Notes: generated by a model from the letters alone, not told the origin. DNA of 64,000 bases from an uncultured Lutibacter sp. (GCF_947493565.1 NZ_CANLRG010000002.1:186001-250000); one strand, 5' to 3'; numbered from the stretch's first letter, positions 36,309 to 45,550 are shown. Numbers and translations: made by a program.

Positions 36309-37217
36309 TTAATCTTGTTTTATCAATTCTTTTAAATCATCTCTCTTAAATTCTGGTTGAAAATTACAATGATTAATATGAAATTTTTCCAAAAGCATAG
36401 TTTCAATAGTTTCGCAAATAATATCAAATTCAGAAAGTTTAATATCATTCATAAATTCAATATGAGCTTCAATATGAATATCGTGATCGTTCAATTGCCA
36501 AATATGAACGTGATGTATATTTTTAACTTCATTTATTTTTAAAACTTCAGTAGCAACATTATCAATCATAATATGTTTGGGTGCAAAAAGCATTAAAATT
36601 TTTACGGATGAAATTAAAATGTCCCAACTAAGGTATATTAAATAAACTGAAATTATAAGAGTTAATAAACCATCTACCCAATAAATTTGATAATATTTCA
36701 TTAATAAACCACCTATTAAAACCGCTACAGAGGTTAACATATCTGATAACAAATGAATGTATGCAGAACGCATATTTAAATTACTTTGTGCATCTTTTTT
36801 TAATAATAAAACACTAAATCCATTAGCGGCAATTCCTAAAATTGCTAACCAAATAACTAAATTACTTTCTATTTCAATTGGAGCTGAAAAACGTTTAACT
36901 GCTTCAATACCTAAGAAAATTGCTACTACTATTAGAGTAGCTGCATTTATAAATGCAGCAATAATTTCGGCACGTTTATACCCAAAAGTATATTGTTTGG
37001 TTTGCTTTTTTTTACGGGTAAGAATATTAGCTATATAACTAATTATTAAGGATATAACATCTGAAAAATTATGAACAGCATCAGAAATTAATGCTAAACT
37101 TCCTGAAATAAAACCTCCAATAACTTGAGCTGTTGTAATAAGTATATTTAAAACAATTGAAAGCAATAAATTTGTTCCAGATAAAGTAGTATGACTATGT
37201 GAATGATTGTGACTCAT
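36309..37217 (-). CDS. Cation diffusion facilitator, CzcD/ZitB-type zinc exporter
   Basis: 302 residues from the ATG at 37217, which gives the his-rich N-terminus MSHNHSHSHTT; the frame is open for 7 more codons but those look like leader. Six membrane helices, with the metal site in helices 2 and 5 (DAVHNFSDVISL and HLLSDMLTSVAVL) as in zinc exporters, then a cytoplasmic dimer domain with VHIWQLNDHDIHIEAHIE. It lies 36 bases after a Fur-family regulator gene, fitting zinc homeostasis. Confidence 0.92.
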   Translation of the reverse strand: MSHNHSHSHTTLSGTNLLLSIVLNILITTAQVIGGFISGSLALISDAVHNFSDVISLIISYIANILTRKKKQTKQYTFGYKRAEIIAAFINAATLIVVAIFLGIEAVKRFSAPIEIESNLVIWLAILGIAANGFSVLLLKKDAQSNLNMRSAYIHLLSDMLTSVAVLIGGLLMKYYQIYWVDGLLTLIISVYLIYLSWDILISSVKILMLFAPKHIMIDNVATEVLKINEVKNIHHVHIWQLNDHDIHIEAHIEFMNDIKLSEFDIICETIETMLLEKFHINHCNFQPEFKRDDLKELIKQD

Positions 37218-37253
37218 TTTTTTAATTTTATAACACAAAATTAGAGTTTAAAT

Positions 37254-37679
37254 TTATGCAACTTTGTTGTAAACTTCACAAATTCCTTTAATTATTATTT
37301 CGGTAGTAAAAACTTTAAAATTTTTTAACTGAATTTTTGGTAGTGACACATAATTTATACAAGTGGTAATTTTACATTTTTCGCAATAAAAATGTGGATG
37401 AATATCAGTATGCTTTTCAATTTTACAATTACTTTCACATAATGCATATTTAGTAACTCCTGTTCCATCATTAATTTTATGAACTAAAGCTTTAGTTTCA
37501 AAAGTTTTTAATGTTCTATAAAGTGTTGTTCTTTCGGAATAATAAAATTTATGTTCTAGTTGAGGTGAACTAATGGCAGAATTTTGTTCTAAAAAAAACT
37601 GCAATACTAAAATACGCATTGCAGTTTTTTTAATTTTTTTTGTATTTAAGAGCTTAGTTATTTCATTATGATAAATCAT
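37254..37679 (-). CDS. Fur-family regulator, probably zinc-responsive
   Basis: 141 residues. Winged helix with AMRILVLQFFLEQNSAISSPQLEH and the recognition region RTTLYRTLKTFETKALVHKI, then a dimer and metal domain with HTDIHPHFYCEKCKITTC. The CxxC pair (CEKC) and histidines fit a Zur-type zinc site. The gene begins one base after the rpiB stop and precedes a zinc-exporter gene, which favours zinc over iron. The exporter would be expected to rise with zinc, so this protein may not be a classical uptake repressor. Confidence 0.87.
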   Translation of the reverse strand: MIYHNEITKLLNTKKIKKTAMRILVLQFFLEQNSAISSPQLEHKFYYSERTTLYRTLKTFETKALVHKINDGTGVTKYALCESNCKIEKHTDIHPHFYCEKCKITTCINYVSLPKIQLKNFKVFTTEIIIKGICEVYNKVA

Positions 37680-37680
37680 A

Positions 37681-38118
37681 TTAACAACATTTTGTAGGTA
37701 TTTTATCTACACGATTTTGATGTCTTCCACCTTCAAATTCAGTATTTAAAAAAATATCTACAAAACTTAAAGCTTGTTGTAATGAAACAAAGCGAGCAGG
37801 AATTGATAAAACATTTGCATTGTTATGTAAACGAGCTAATTCAACTAATTCATTATTCCAACAAAGTGCTGCACGAATTCCTTGATGTTTATTAGCAGTC
37901 ATTTGTGCGCCATTTCCACTTCCACAAATTATAATTCCAAAAGCTGCTTTATTGTTTTCAACAGCATCAGCTACAGGATGAATCGCATCTGGATAATCCA
38001 TACTATCTGAAGTATCAGTTCCAAAATTTAAAACTTTAATACCTTTACGTTCTAATTGTTTAATAATTTCAAATTTATACTCAGTACCGGCGTGATCATT
38101 ACCAATTGCAATTACCAT
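37681..38118 (-). CDS. rpiB: Ribose-5-phosphate isomerase B
   Basis: 145 residues. Interconverts ribose 5-phosphate and ribulose 5-phosphate in the pentose phosphate pathway. GNDHAGTEYKFEI at the N-terminus, catalytic Cys in IIICGSGNGAQMTANK and the phosphate-binding GGRHQNRVDKI are all present. A TATTTTTG -7 box lies at 38148-38155. It heads a run of up to six minus-strand genes. Immediately upstream begins the 9-mer array described separately. Confidence 0.95.
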   Translation of the reverse strand: MVIAIGNDHAGTEYKFEIIKQLERKGIKVLNFGTDTSDSMDYPDAIHPVADAVENNKAAFGIIICGSGNGAQMTANKHQGIRAALCWNNELVELARLHNNANVLSIPARFVSLQQALSFVDIFLNTEFEGGRHQNRVDKIPTKCC

Positions 38119-38147
38119 AGTTGTAGTTTTGTTAATAAGTTAGGCTA

Positions 38148-38155
38148 CAAAAATA
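38148..38155 (-). promoter_or_regulatory. -7 promoter box of rpiB
   Basis: TATTTTTG on the minus strand matches TAnnTTTG, 29 bases before the rpiB ATG. It sits between the first two copies of the 9-mer array. Confidence 0.5.
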
Positions 38156-38245
38156 CAAATTCACCGTTATTAACAGCAATAAAAACAAATGTTAATAGTA
38201 TTTTTTATATAGTTGATTAACAATTAGTTTACATAAATTTAAGAT

Positions 38246-38254
38246 TGTGAATAA
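38246..38254 (-). promoter_or_regulatory. Canonical DnaA box
   Basis: TTATTCACA on the minus strand fits the general DnaA box TTATNCACA. It lies inside the 9-mer array, which supports reading that array as DnaA-related. Confidence 0.4.
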
Positions 38255-38622
38255 GTTTAGAGTTAAAAAAGAAAACTATTTTTTGAATTATAAAAAGTTT
38301 TTATTAATACTAAAATTAGATTTTAACTCGCAAATTTTTTTATTGAATTTTTAAATCAAGTTTTAAACATATTTTAAAGCTGTTATTAACACTCAAATTA
38401 AAAAATATTATACAAAAAAATGGTGAATTAACACTATTAACAGCTTGTTAATAACTACTACATTTCTATTGATTTTAAACATTTTAAAATTTAAGTAAAT
38501 GTTAATAGAATTTTAAAAACGATATTTCAAAATATTAAAACAAAAAGTTATTGTAGCTATTAACAACCTATAATAACAAAAAATATTTTTTAAAATTTTA
38601 AAAACTTCTTTTTATAATAATT

Positions 38623-38808
38623 CTAATTGTTAATAAAGTTGAAAATTTTAACCTGAGCTGCCTTTTTTAAAATTGTAGGAGAAGAAGTAACGGTTTCAAT
38701 TGATTCATCTTCATTTGAAAAAAAAGTATTGATGCTCTTTATAGAAATATAAATTCCTATAAAAAAGATACAAATAAAAAAGATAATAATTTTAAATAAC
38801 CGTTTCAT
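38623..38808 (-). CDS. Small single-pass membrane protein, unknown
   Basis: 61 residues with one membrane helix (about 5-25, IIIFFICIFFIGIYISIKSI) and a polar tail. ATG start, no recognised family, no clear promoter. Its stop codon region overlaps the last copy of the 9-mer array. It could be a real small protein or a by-product of AT-rich sequence; the charge pattern MKRLFK before the helix favours a real one. Confidence 0.5.
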   Translation of the reverse strand: MKRLFKIIIFFICIFFIGIYISIKSINTFFSNEDESIETVTSSPTILKKAAQVKIFNFINN

Positions 38809-38889
38809 TGTTAAGCTGTTCTGTTTTTAATAGACGAACAATTTTAACATTTGTTACAGTTTTATTAAGAAAATTTTAACTTTTATTTT

Positions 38890-39804
38890 TTATGGTACTA
38901 TAAAATTAATTGATTTTGGTACAATAGAGACACTAAAACTACCCGAACCAATTATTTCTCCATCTGCTTGAATATAAGTGTCTTGTGTGTCTAAAACAGT
39001 AATTTTTAACTCAGAAGATTTGTAATTTTTTATTATTTTTAAATGAGTTATTTTTCCATTAAATAAACCTTTAATATTTTTTAAAAGTGTTAAAAGTGAA
39101 ATATTTTTAACATAAGTTATATCAAATAAACCATCTGTTGAATTGGCATTTTGAGTTAATTGCATACCTCCACCTGAATATTTACAAATACCTATTAATA
39201 AAGCAAGTGCTTTACCTTTTAACACTGTTTTATTAAATTTTATTTCTAAATTACTTTTTTTATAAGTTGTTAAACTCACTAAAGCACCTGTTAAATACGC
39301 TAAAAAACCTAAATGTTTATACTTATGAACTTTATTAACTACATAACCATCAAATCCAATACCAGCTAAATTATTAAAGTAAATTTCTTTACCAGTTTCT
39401 TTAATATTTAGTTTACCTATATCTTGTTGAATAATTTTTTCAGCTTTAATAACTTTTATAGCTTCTTTATAATTTTTTGAAATATAATAAGTTTTTACCC
39501 AATCATTTCCAGTACCAATAGGTATAATTCCAATTTTTATATTGGAAGTATTTTTACTATTTAAACTTAAAACAGCATTCACAAAATTATGTATTGTACC
39601 ATCACCACCTACACAAATAAGCTTTTTATAACCTTTATTTATTGCTTGATGAATTAGTATAATGGAATGTTTTTCATATGCTGTAAAAGCAAATTCAAAT
39701 TCTATATTTTGATGATTTAATTCTTTATAAATTTTAGGCCATTTTTTTTTAGAAATCCCATTTCCTGAAGTTGGATTTACTACAACAAACCATTTTGTAC
39801 TCAT
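38890..39804 (-). CDS. Diacylglycerol/lipid kinase family protein
   Basis: 304 residues from the ATG at 39804, where the conserved WFVVVNPTSGNG begins; the frame extends 11 codons further to a TTG. The nucleotide motif CVGGDGTIHNFVNAVL and IGIIPIGTGNDWVKTY are the DAGK catalytic signature, and the C-terminal domain holds GGGMQLTQNANSTDGLFDI. It phosphorylates diacylglycerol or a related lipid, recycling it for phospholipid synthesis. It is divergent from the sensor kinase that follows. Confidence 0.92.
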   Translation of the reverse strand: MSTKWFVVVNPTSGNGISKKKWPKIYKELNHQNIEFEFAFTAYEKHSIILIHQAINKGYKKLICVGGDGTIHNFVNAVLSLNSKNTSNIKIGIIPIGTGNDWVKTYYISKNYKEAIKVIKAEKIIQQDIGKLNIKETGKEIYFNNLAGIGFDGYVVNKVHKYKHLGFLAYLTGALVSLTTYKKSNLEIKFNKTVLKGKALALLIGICKYSGGGMQLTQNANSTDGLFDITYVKNISLLTLLKNIKGLFNGKITHLKIIKNYKSSELKITVLDTQDTYIQADGEIIGSGSFSVSIVPKSINFIVP

Positions 39805-39885
39805 TTGGTATAAATTAAAAAGAGCACCAAAATACAAATTGTTATTTATATAGTTGTTATTATTTATTACACGTATAATTATTTG

Positions 39886-39893
39886 TATTTTTG
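39886..39893 (+). promoter_or_regulatory. -7 promoter box of the dCache histidine kinase
   Basis: TATTTTTG matches TAnnTTTG, 20 bases before the ATG at 39914. It lies inside the longer open frame and therefore supports the shorter start. Confidence 0.55.
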
Positions 39894-39913
39894 ATGAAAT
39901 TTTAGCCCAATAT

Positions 39914-41773
39914 ATGTTTAGAAAAAATATAAAACTTCAATTTATATTAATAAATATAGTTCTTTTATTACTTGTAATTATTGCTTTATTTTCAATTAAA
40001 CATTTAAAAAATAATTATAATAAAGAAATTGAAAAAACATTAAATACAGCATCTAGTAGCGTTCAATCAGCTTATCATTTATGGTTAGAAAATTTAAAAG
40101 TAGATATTGAACTTGTTGCAAATGATCCAGTAGTAATTAATTTTACTGAAAAACTATTAACATACCCTCTAGATTCATCAATATTAATTAATAATAATAC
40201 ACAGACAGAATTAAGAAAATATTTAAATCCATTTTTAAAAATACATGACTATATAGGCTTTTTTATAATATCAACAGAAAACTATGTTAGTTATGGATCT
40301 ATGAGGAATTCTAATATTGGAACAAAAAATTTAATAAGTAAAGATTATCCAGATTTATTTGATAAAGCAAAAAAAGGAGAATTTTTTGTTGTACCTCCAA
40401 TTGCTTCAGATGTACCTTTAAACAATAAAAATAATTTTGAAAAGGAATTAACTATGTTTATTGGTTCACCTATTAAAAATAAAAAAGGCAAAATAATTGC
40501 TATATTAACTTTTAGAATTAACCCTTTAAAAGATTTTAGTAATATCGCTAAATTTGGAACTATTGGTAATAGTGGGGAAACTTATGTAATTGATAAAAAT
40601 GGTTTTATAGTAACTCAAAGTAGATTTTTAAAAAAGTTAAAACAAGATTCACTTCAAGTACATATCTCAAATTCTGAAACATTTAAAGTTACTAATCCTA
40701 GTAGTAATAAATTTAAAGAAAATAGTATTAAAATTAAAAATCAGTATTTACCATTAACGCTAGCTGCTAAAAATGTATTAAATAAAGAAACTAACATAAA
40801 TACCGAAGGTTATTTTAATTATTTAGGAACTGAAGTAATTGGATTTTGGACTTGGGATGAAATTCTTCAATTAGGTTTTATTACAGAAATTAATGTTTCA
40901 GAAGCGTTAAATCCATTTTATAAATCTAGAAATATTGTTTTATTTATGTTAATAGTAACAATAATTTTAGTATTATTATTATCATATTTAATCATAAAAC
41001 TAGCTAAAAAACACAGATTAAAATTAGTAAAAATTAATGAAAGTCTTGAAACTAAAGTACATGAAAGAACACTTGAACTGCAAGAAATTAATGCTACTAA
41101 AGATAAATTTTTTTCTATCATAGCTCATGATTTAGCAAACCCATTTAATTATTTAATTGGTATGACAGATTTCTTATCTGAAAATATAGAAACTGTAGAT
41201 GCTGAAACGAGAGATGAATTAATTTTAAAGCTTAATGATTCTGCAACAAGTGCGTTTGATTTATTATCTAACCTTTTAGTTTGGGCTAGAAGTCAACAAA
41301 AAATGATTAAAATTTCGCCTAAAAACTATAATTTAAAAGAATTAACTGATACTAGTATAAAACCACTTATAAATATAGCTAAAGAAAAAAATATTCAATT
41401 ACTAAATAAAATACAACTAAACAAAGATGTTTATATAGATCAATATATGGTTTCAACAGTTATTAGAAATTTAGTAAACAATGCCATAAAATTTACTAAC
41501 TATAATGGTATAATTGAAATTGAAGCTATTAAAAATGAAAATATAGTAACTATTTCTGTAAAAGATAATGGAGTAGGTATGAGTGAAGAAATACAATCAA
41601 AAATATTTAAAATTGGTGAAAAGGTTTCAACTCATGGTACAAATAATGAATCTGGTACTGGATTAGGTCTTATTTTATGTAACGAATTTATTTCTAAAAA
41701 CAATGGTAAAATTTGGGTTGAAAGTATAGTTGGAATAGGATCTACTTTTTATTTTACAGTACCATCTGCATAA
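39914..41773 (+). CDS. Membrane sensor histidine kinase with extracytoplasmic Cache-type domain
   Basis: 619 residues from the ATG at 39914. Membrane helix 1 (about 10-30), a periplasmic double-Cache-like sensor (about 35-325, with SFRINPLKDFSNIAKFG-like and GETYVIDKNGFIV stretches typical of dCache), membrane helix 2 (about 338-360), a coiled-coil linker, HisKA with phospho-acceptor His in SIIAHDLANPFNYL, and HATPase with NLVNNAIKFTNYNG and GTGLGLILCNEF. It senses a small molecule outside the membrane. No response regulator is adjacent, so it is an orphan kinase. Confidence 0.9.
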   Translation: MFRKNIKLQFILINIVLLLLVIIALFSIKHLKNNYNKEIEKTLNTASSSVQSAYHLWLENLKVDIELVANDPVVINFTEKLLTYPLDSSILINNNTQTELRKYLNPFLKIHDYIGFFIISTENYVSYGSMRNSNIGTKNLISKDYPDLFDKAKKGEFFVVPPIASDVPLNNKNNFEKELTMFIGSPIKNKKGKIIAILTFRINPLKDFSNIAKFGTIGNSGETYVIDKNGFIVTQSRFLKKLKQDSLQVHISNSETFKVTNPSSNKFKENSIKIKNQYLPLTLAAKNVLNKETNINTEGYFNYLGTEVIGFWTWDEILQLGFITEINVSEALNPFYKSRNIVLFMLIVTIILVLLLSYLIIKLAKKHRLKLVKINESLETKVHERTLELQEINATKDKFFSIIAHDLANPFNYLIGMTDFLSENIETVDAETRDELILKLNDSATSAFDLLSNLLVWARSQQKMIKISPKNYNLKELTDTSIKPLINIAKEKNIQLLNKIQLNKDVYIDQYMVSTVIRNLVNNAIKFTNYNGIIEIEAIKNENIVTISVKDNGVGMSEEIQSKIFKIGEKVSTHGTNNESGTGLGLILCNEFISKNNGKIWVESIVGIGSTFYFTVPSA

Positions 41774-41902
41774 AATTTTAAACTCTTAATAGTAAATAAA
41801 ATTATCTTACAATATTTAATATACTTTACTATTTAATTTAAACAATCTACAAATTTTAATTTAAATAACTTATAATTAACTTAATAGAAGTACAAATAAT
41901 TG

Positions 41903-41910
41903 TACTTTTG
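41903..41910 (+). promoter_or_regulatory. -7 promoter box of rnr
   Basis: TACTTTTG matches TAnnTTTG and ends 17 bases before the rnr ATG. Confidence 0.5.
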
Positions 41911-41927
41911 ATTATTAAATAAAACAC

Positions 41928-44138
41928 ATGTCAAAAAGAAAAAAAATTTATAAAAAAAAAGGAAATATTATTAAAGATTTAACTAGAAAAATCTTACAAA
42001 TTTTAAATCAATCACCAGGTAATAGTTTTAATTATCGACAAATTTCTGCAAAATTAGATATTACAGATGCTAATGGTAGAAATCAAATTATTCAAAAATT
42101 AGAAGCATTAAAATCACAACAAAAGGTAGAAGAAATAGAGCGTGGAAAATTTAAAATAATTCCATTTGATAAATACTTCATTGGAACTATAGATGCTACT
42201 GCAAATGGAAATGCTTATTTTATTTGTGATGAATTAGAGCATGATATTTACATACCAGCTCGTAATTTAAATAAAGCCTTAGATAAAGACACGGTTAAAA
42301 TATATTTATACAATAGAAGAAATAGTAAAAAAGAAGAAGGCGATGTAGTAGAAATTATAAAACGCGCTAAAACAGAATTTGTTGGGGTACTTCAACTAAG
42401 TAAAAACTTTGGTTTTTTAGTTCCTGATGATTCTAAAATGTATGCAGATATTTTTATACCAAAAAATAAATTAAAAAATGCAGAACACGGTGTAAAAGTA
42501 TTGGTTAAAATGTTAGATTGGCCAAACAATTCTAAAAATCCTTTTGGTGAAGTAATTGAAGTTTTAGGAAAGCCTGGTGATCACGAAACAGAGATTCATT
42601 CCATACTGTTAGAATACGGTTTACCTTATAAATTTCCAGAAAAAGTAGAAGCAGAAGCTGCTAACATTTCTTTTGAAATAACAGATGATGAAATTTCTAA
42701 AAGAAGAGATATGCGTAAAGATTTAACCTTTACCATAGATCCAAAAGATGCCAAAGATTTTGATGATGCCTTATCTTTCAAAGTATTAGAAAATGGTAAT
42801 TATGAAATAGGAATCCATATAGCAGATGTTTCATATTATGTTCAAGAAAACACTATTTTAGAAAATGAAGCTTATGAAAGAGCTACTTCGGTATATTTAG
42901 TTGATAGGGTAGTACCTATGTTACCAGAAGTATTATCTAACGGTGTTTGCTCTTTACGCCCTCAAGAGGAAAAATTAACCTTTTCTGCAGTTTTTGAAAT
43001 CAATGAAAAAGCTCAAATTATACATGAATGGTTTGGAAGAACTGTAACCTATTCAGATATAAGATTTGCTTACGAAGAAGCACAAGAGATTATAGAAACT
43101 AAACAACCTATAATTTCAAAAGAAATTTCTATAACAGGTGAAGCATATACAGTAACACCTGAAATTGTAACAGCTATATTAACATTAGATACTTTAGCTA
43201 AAAAACTTCGTAAAAAGCGATTACAGCAAGGTGCAATAACTTTTGATAGAGTAGAGGTAAAATTTAATTTAAATGAAAATGCGGAGCCAATAGGTGTGTT
43301 TTTTAAAGAATCTAAAGATGCTAATAAACTAATTGAAGAGTTTATGTTGCTTGCTAATAAAAAAGTTGCAGAATTTATTGGAAATAACAAAGGTGTACCA
43401 AGTAAAAAAACATTTATTTATAGAGTTCATGACGAGCCTGATATTGAAAAATTAGCTTCGCTTCAAACCATTGTTAGTAAGTTTGGTTATACCAATAAAA
43501 TTGATACTAAAAATAAAAAAACGACTTCAGAATCTTTAAATAAATTGTTAAAAGATGTACATGGAACTGGTGAAGCAAATATGATTGAAACACTAGCGGT
43601 ACGATCTATGAGTAAAGCTGAATATACAACAGAAAATATTGGTCATTACGGATTGGCTTTTGATTATTACAGTCATTTTACATCACCAATTCGTCGTTAT
43701 CCAGATGTTATGACGCATAGATTATTACAGCATTACTTGGATGGTGGTAAATCTCCTAAAGCTGAAGCTTATGAAGAAAAGTGCAAACATTCATCCGATA
43801 TGGAGCAACTAGCTTCTAAAGCCGAACGAGATTCCATAAAATACATGCAAGTAAAATATATGGAAGATCATAAAGATCAACAATTTGAAGGGGTTATTTC
43901 GGGTGTTACCGAATGGGGAATTTATGTTGAAATCATTGAAAATAAATGTGAAGGAATGGTTCGTATTCGTGAAATTAAAGATGATTATTATTTATACGAC
44001 GAAAAACAATATGCTTTAGTGGGTCAATCAACAAATAATTTATATCAACTCGGAGATCGCGTTATCATAAAAGTAAAACATACAGATTTAGAACGTAAGC
44101 ATCTAGATTTTAATTTATTAGAAAAAATTGATAAATAA
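41928..44138 (+). CDS. rnr: Ribonuclease R
   Basis: 736 residues. Processive 3'-5' exoribonuclease that degrades structured RNA. A helix-turn-helix-like N-terminus (about 10-75), cold-shock domains, the RNB catalytic domain with DPKDAKDFDDALSF (metal-binding aspartates) and HYGLAFDYYSHFTSPIRRYPD, and a C-terminal S1 domain (FEGVISGVTEWGIYVEI) are in the expected order. The lysine-rich extreme N-terminus follows the family pattern. It has its own promoter and a following gene 61 bases away. Confidence 0.96.
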   Translation: MSKRKKIYKKKGNIIKDLTRKILQILNQSPGNSFNYRQISAKLDITDANGRNQIIQKLEALKSQQKVEEIERGKFKIIPFDKYFIGTIDATANGNAYFICDELEHDIYIPARNLNKALDKDTVKIYLYNRRNSKKEEGDVVEIIKRAKTEFVGVLQLSKNFGFLVPDDSKMYADIFIPKNKLKNAEHGVKVLVKMLDWPNNSKNPFGEVIEVLGKPGDHETEIHSILLEYGLPYKFPEKVEAEAANISFEITDDEISKRRDMRKDLTFTIDPKDAKDFDDALSFKVLENGNYEIGIHIADVSYYVQENTILENEAYERATSVYLVDRVVPMLPEVLSNGVCSLRPQEEKLTFSAVFEINEKAQIIHEWFGRTVTYSDIRFAYEEAQEIIETKQPIISKEISITGEAYTVTPEIVTAILTLDTLAKKLRKKRLQQGAITFDRVEVKFNLNENAEPIGVFFKESKDANKLIEEFMLLANKKVAEFIGNNKGVPSKKTFIYRVHDEPDIEKLASLQTIVSKFGYTNKIDTKNKKTTSESLNKLLKDVHGTGEANMIETLAVRSMSKAEYTTENIGHYGLAFDYYSHFTSPIRRYPDVMTHRLLQHYLDGGKSPKAEAYEEKCKHSSDMEQLASKAERDSIKYMQVKYMEDHKDQQFEGVISGVTEWGIYVEIIENKCEGMVRIREIKDDYYLYDEKQYALVGQSTNNLYQLGDRVIIKVKHTDLERKHLDFNLLEKIDK

Positions 44139-44199
44139 TTAACTAAAAAGGTATAATTATTGTTTTATAAAATAGTTATAGAAATAAATATTTATTACA

Positions 44200-44874
44200 A
44201 TGAAAAAAATAACTTTATTACTGATACTTATTTCAACCTTAGGAATGAGTCAAGAAACCATTACCACAAAATTAGGAGATTTTCATACCTTAAAAGTTTT
44301 TAATGGTTTAACAGTTGAATTACAAAAAGCAGCAACTTCAAAAGTTGTAATTTCAGGATCACAATCTGAAGATGTATCAATTAAAAATGCGGATGGTGTT
44401 TTAAAAATTAGATTACATTTTCCAGATAGTTTTACTGCAGAAGATGTAAAAATTGTATTATTTTATTCGAAAGATATAGATGCATTAGATGCTAATGAAG
44501 GTGGTAAAATTTTTTCTGATGAAACATTAAAACAACAACATTTAGAAGTAAGAACACAAGAAGGGGCAAAAATTAATTTAGCGGTTAATACCAAACATTT
44601 AACAGTTAAAAGTGTTTCAGGAGGTATTATAGAATTAACAGGTGTAACAGAAAATCAAACAGTTGAAGCAACTACAGGAGGAATATATGAAGCATTTGAA
44701 ATGCAAAGTAAGCAGGCAATTGTTACCGCTGCATCTGGTGCTAACGTTGAAGTTAGTACAAGTGAAATTTTAGATGCTAAAGTTCGTTTTGGAGGGAATA
44801 TTTACTACAAAGGTACGCCTGAAGTGCTTAAAACAAAAAAAGTAATAGGCGGTAAAATTGTAGATAAAAACTAA
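44200..44874 (+). CDS. Secreted DUF2807 (GIN domain) protein
   Basis: 224 residues. A signal peptide (ITLLLILISTLGMSQ) precedes a right-handed beta-helix-like chain with repeated short strands such as GDFHTLKVFNGLTVEL, SVSGGIIELTGVTENQTVEATTGG and AASGANVEVSTSEI, which is the auto-adhesin GIN pattern common in Bacteroidota. No enzymatic site. Probably at the cell surface or periplasm; function unknown. Confidence 0.85.
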   Translation: MKKITLLLILISTLGMSQETITTKLGDFHTLKVFNGLTVELQKAATSKVVISGSQSEDVSIKNADGVLKIRLHFPDSFTAEDVKIVLFYSKDIDALDANEGGKIFSDETLKQQHLEVRTQEGAKINLAVNTKHLTVKSVSGGIIELTGVTENQTVEATTGGIYEAFEMQSKQAIVTAASGANVEVSTSEILDAKVRFGGNIYYKGTPEVLKTKKVIGGKIVDKN

Positions 44875-44941
44875 TAATAAAGTTTTTTAACCAAAAAAAA
44901 TTGAGTTTTATAAAAGTTAGTATTGGTTTTGAATTAATTAC

Positions 44942-44949
44942 TATCTTTG
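44942..44949 (+). promoter_or_regulatory. -7 promoter box of tatA
   Basis: TATCTTTG matches TAnnTTTG, 19 bases before the tatA ATG. Confidence 0.5.
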
Positions 44950-44968
44950 TAACTTAAAATTTAAACAA

Positions 44969-45163
44969 ATGAATGCACTTTATATATTTTTAGGAATGGT
45001 TGGACCTTGGCAATGGATTATAATTGGATTGGCAATTTTATTATTGTTTGGAGGAAAAAAATTACCAGAATTAATGAAAGGCTTAGGTGGCGGAATTAAA
45101 GAATTTAAAAAAGCTACAAAAGAAGACGATGGTGAAGATGAAAAGATTGAAGATAAAAAGTAA
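44969..45163 (+). CDS. tatA: Twin-arginine translocase subunit TatA/TatE
   Basis: 64 residues. Forms the pore of the Tat system, which exports folded proteins. One membrane helix (about 15-30, [15 protein letters not shown]), the family motif [23 protein letters not shown] with the amphipathic helix, and an acidic/basic tail are present. TatC is not nearby. Followed by a strong bidirectional terminator. Confidence 0.94.
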   Translation: MNALYIFLGMVGPWQWIIIGLAILLLFGGKKLPELMKGLGGGIKEFKKATKEDDGEDEKIEDKK

Positions 45164-45183
45164 TTCATAACATGTTATTACAT

Positions 45184-45218
45184 AAAAAAACCTGAGCAAA
45201 TTTTGCTCAGGTTTTTTT
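45184..45218. terminator. Bidirectional intrinsic terminator
   Basis: Perfect 17-base arms (AAAAAAACCTGAGCAAA and its complement) around one base, between the convergent tatA and YbjQ genes. Confidence 0.9.
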
Positions 45219-45229
45219 ATGTTCAATAT

Positions 45230-45547
45230 TTAGAATTTTACAGCAGTTCCAGAAGCTGTAACCATTAGCATTCCTCCATTAGGGCCAACAGTTTCATAAT
45301 CTAAATCCACACCAATTACAGCAGTTGCTCCTAGTCTTTGAGCTTGTTCTTCCATTTCTTTTAATGCGGTTTCTTTAGCTTCTCTTAAAACTCTTTCATA
45401 AGAGCCTGATCTTCCACCCACAATATCTCTAATTCCAGCAAAAAAGTCTTTAAATATATTAGCTCCAATAATGGTTTCACCAGTAACAATTCCAATATAT
45501 TCTTTAATATTGTTGGTTTCTAAGGTATTAGTAGTTGATAATATCAT
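45230..45547 (-). CDS. YbjQ family protein (PF01906)
   Basis: 105 residues, normal for the family. It begins SDTNTLETN-like ([32 protein letters not shown]) and contains [25 protein letters not shown] and [16 protein letters not shown], the YbjQ hallmarks. Once called heavy-metal-binding, the family forms pentameric domains of uncertain role. It starts 3 bases after the stop of the band 7 protein and is clearly cotranscribed with it, hinting at a membrane-associated function. Confidence 0.9.
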   Translation of the reverse strand: MILSTTNTLETNNIKEYIGIVTGETIIGANIFKDFFAGIRDIVGGRSGSYERVLREAKETALKEMEEQAQRLGATAVIGVDLDYETVGPNGGMLMVTASGTAVKF

Positions 45548-45550
45548 AAT

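Larger units (their letters stand above)
38130..38636. other. 9-mer array in an AT-rich gene-free stretch: candidate replication origin
   Basis: About 500 bases with almost no G or C. TTATTAACA occurs at 38167-38175 and 38383-38391 and, inverted, at 38130-38138, 38446-38454 and 38628-38636. CTATTAACA occurs at 38434-38442 and 38557-38565 and, inverted, at 38190-38198 and 38500-38508. TTATTCACA, a canonical DnaA box (TTATNCACA), is inverted at 38246-38254. Two facing copies make ATTAACAGCTTGTTAAT. The stretch 38255-38380 is nearly pure A/T and could unwind. Gene orientation changes across it and parS sites lie 16 kb away. Alternative: sites of another multimeric regulator. Confidence 0.5.
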
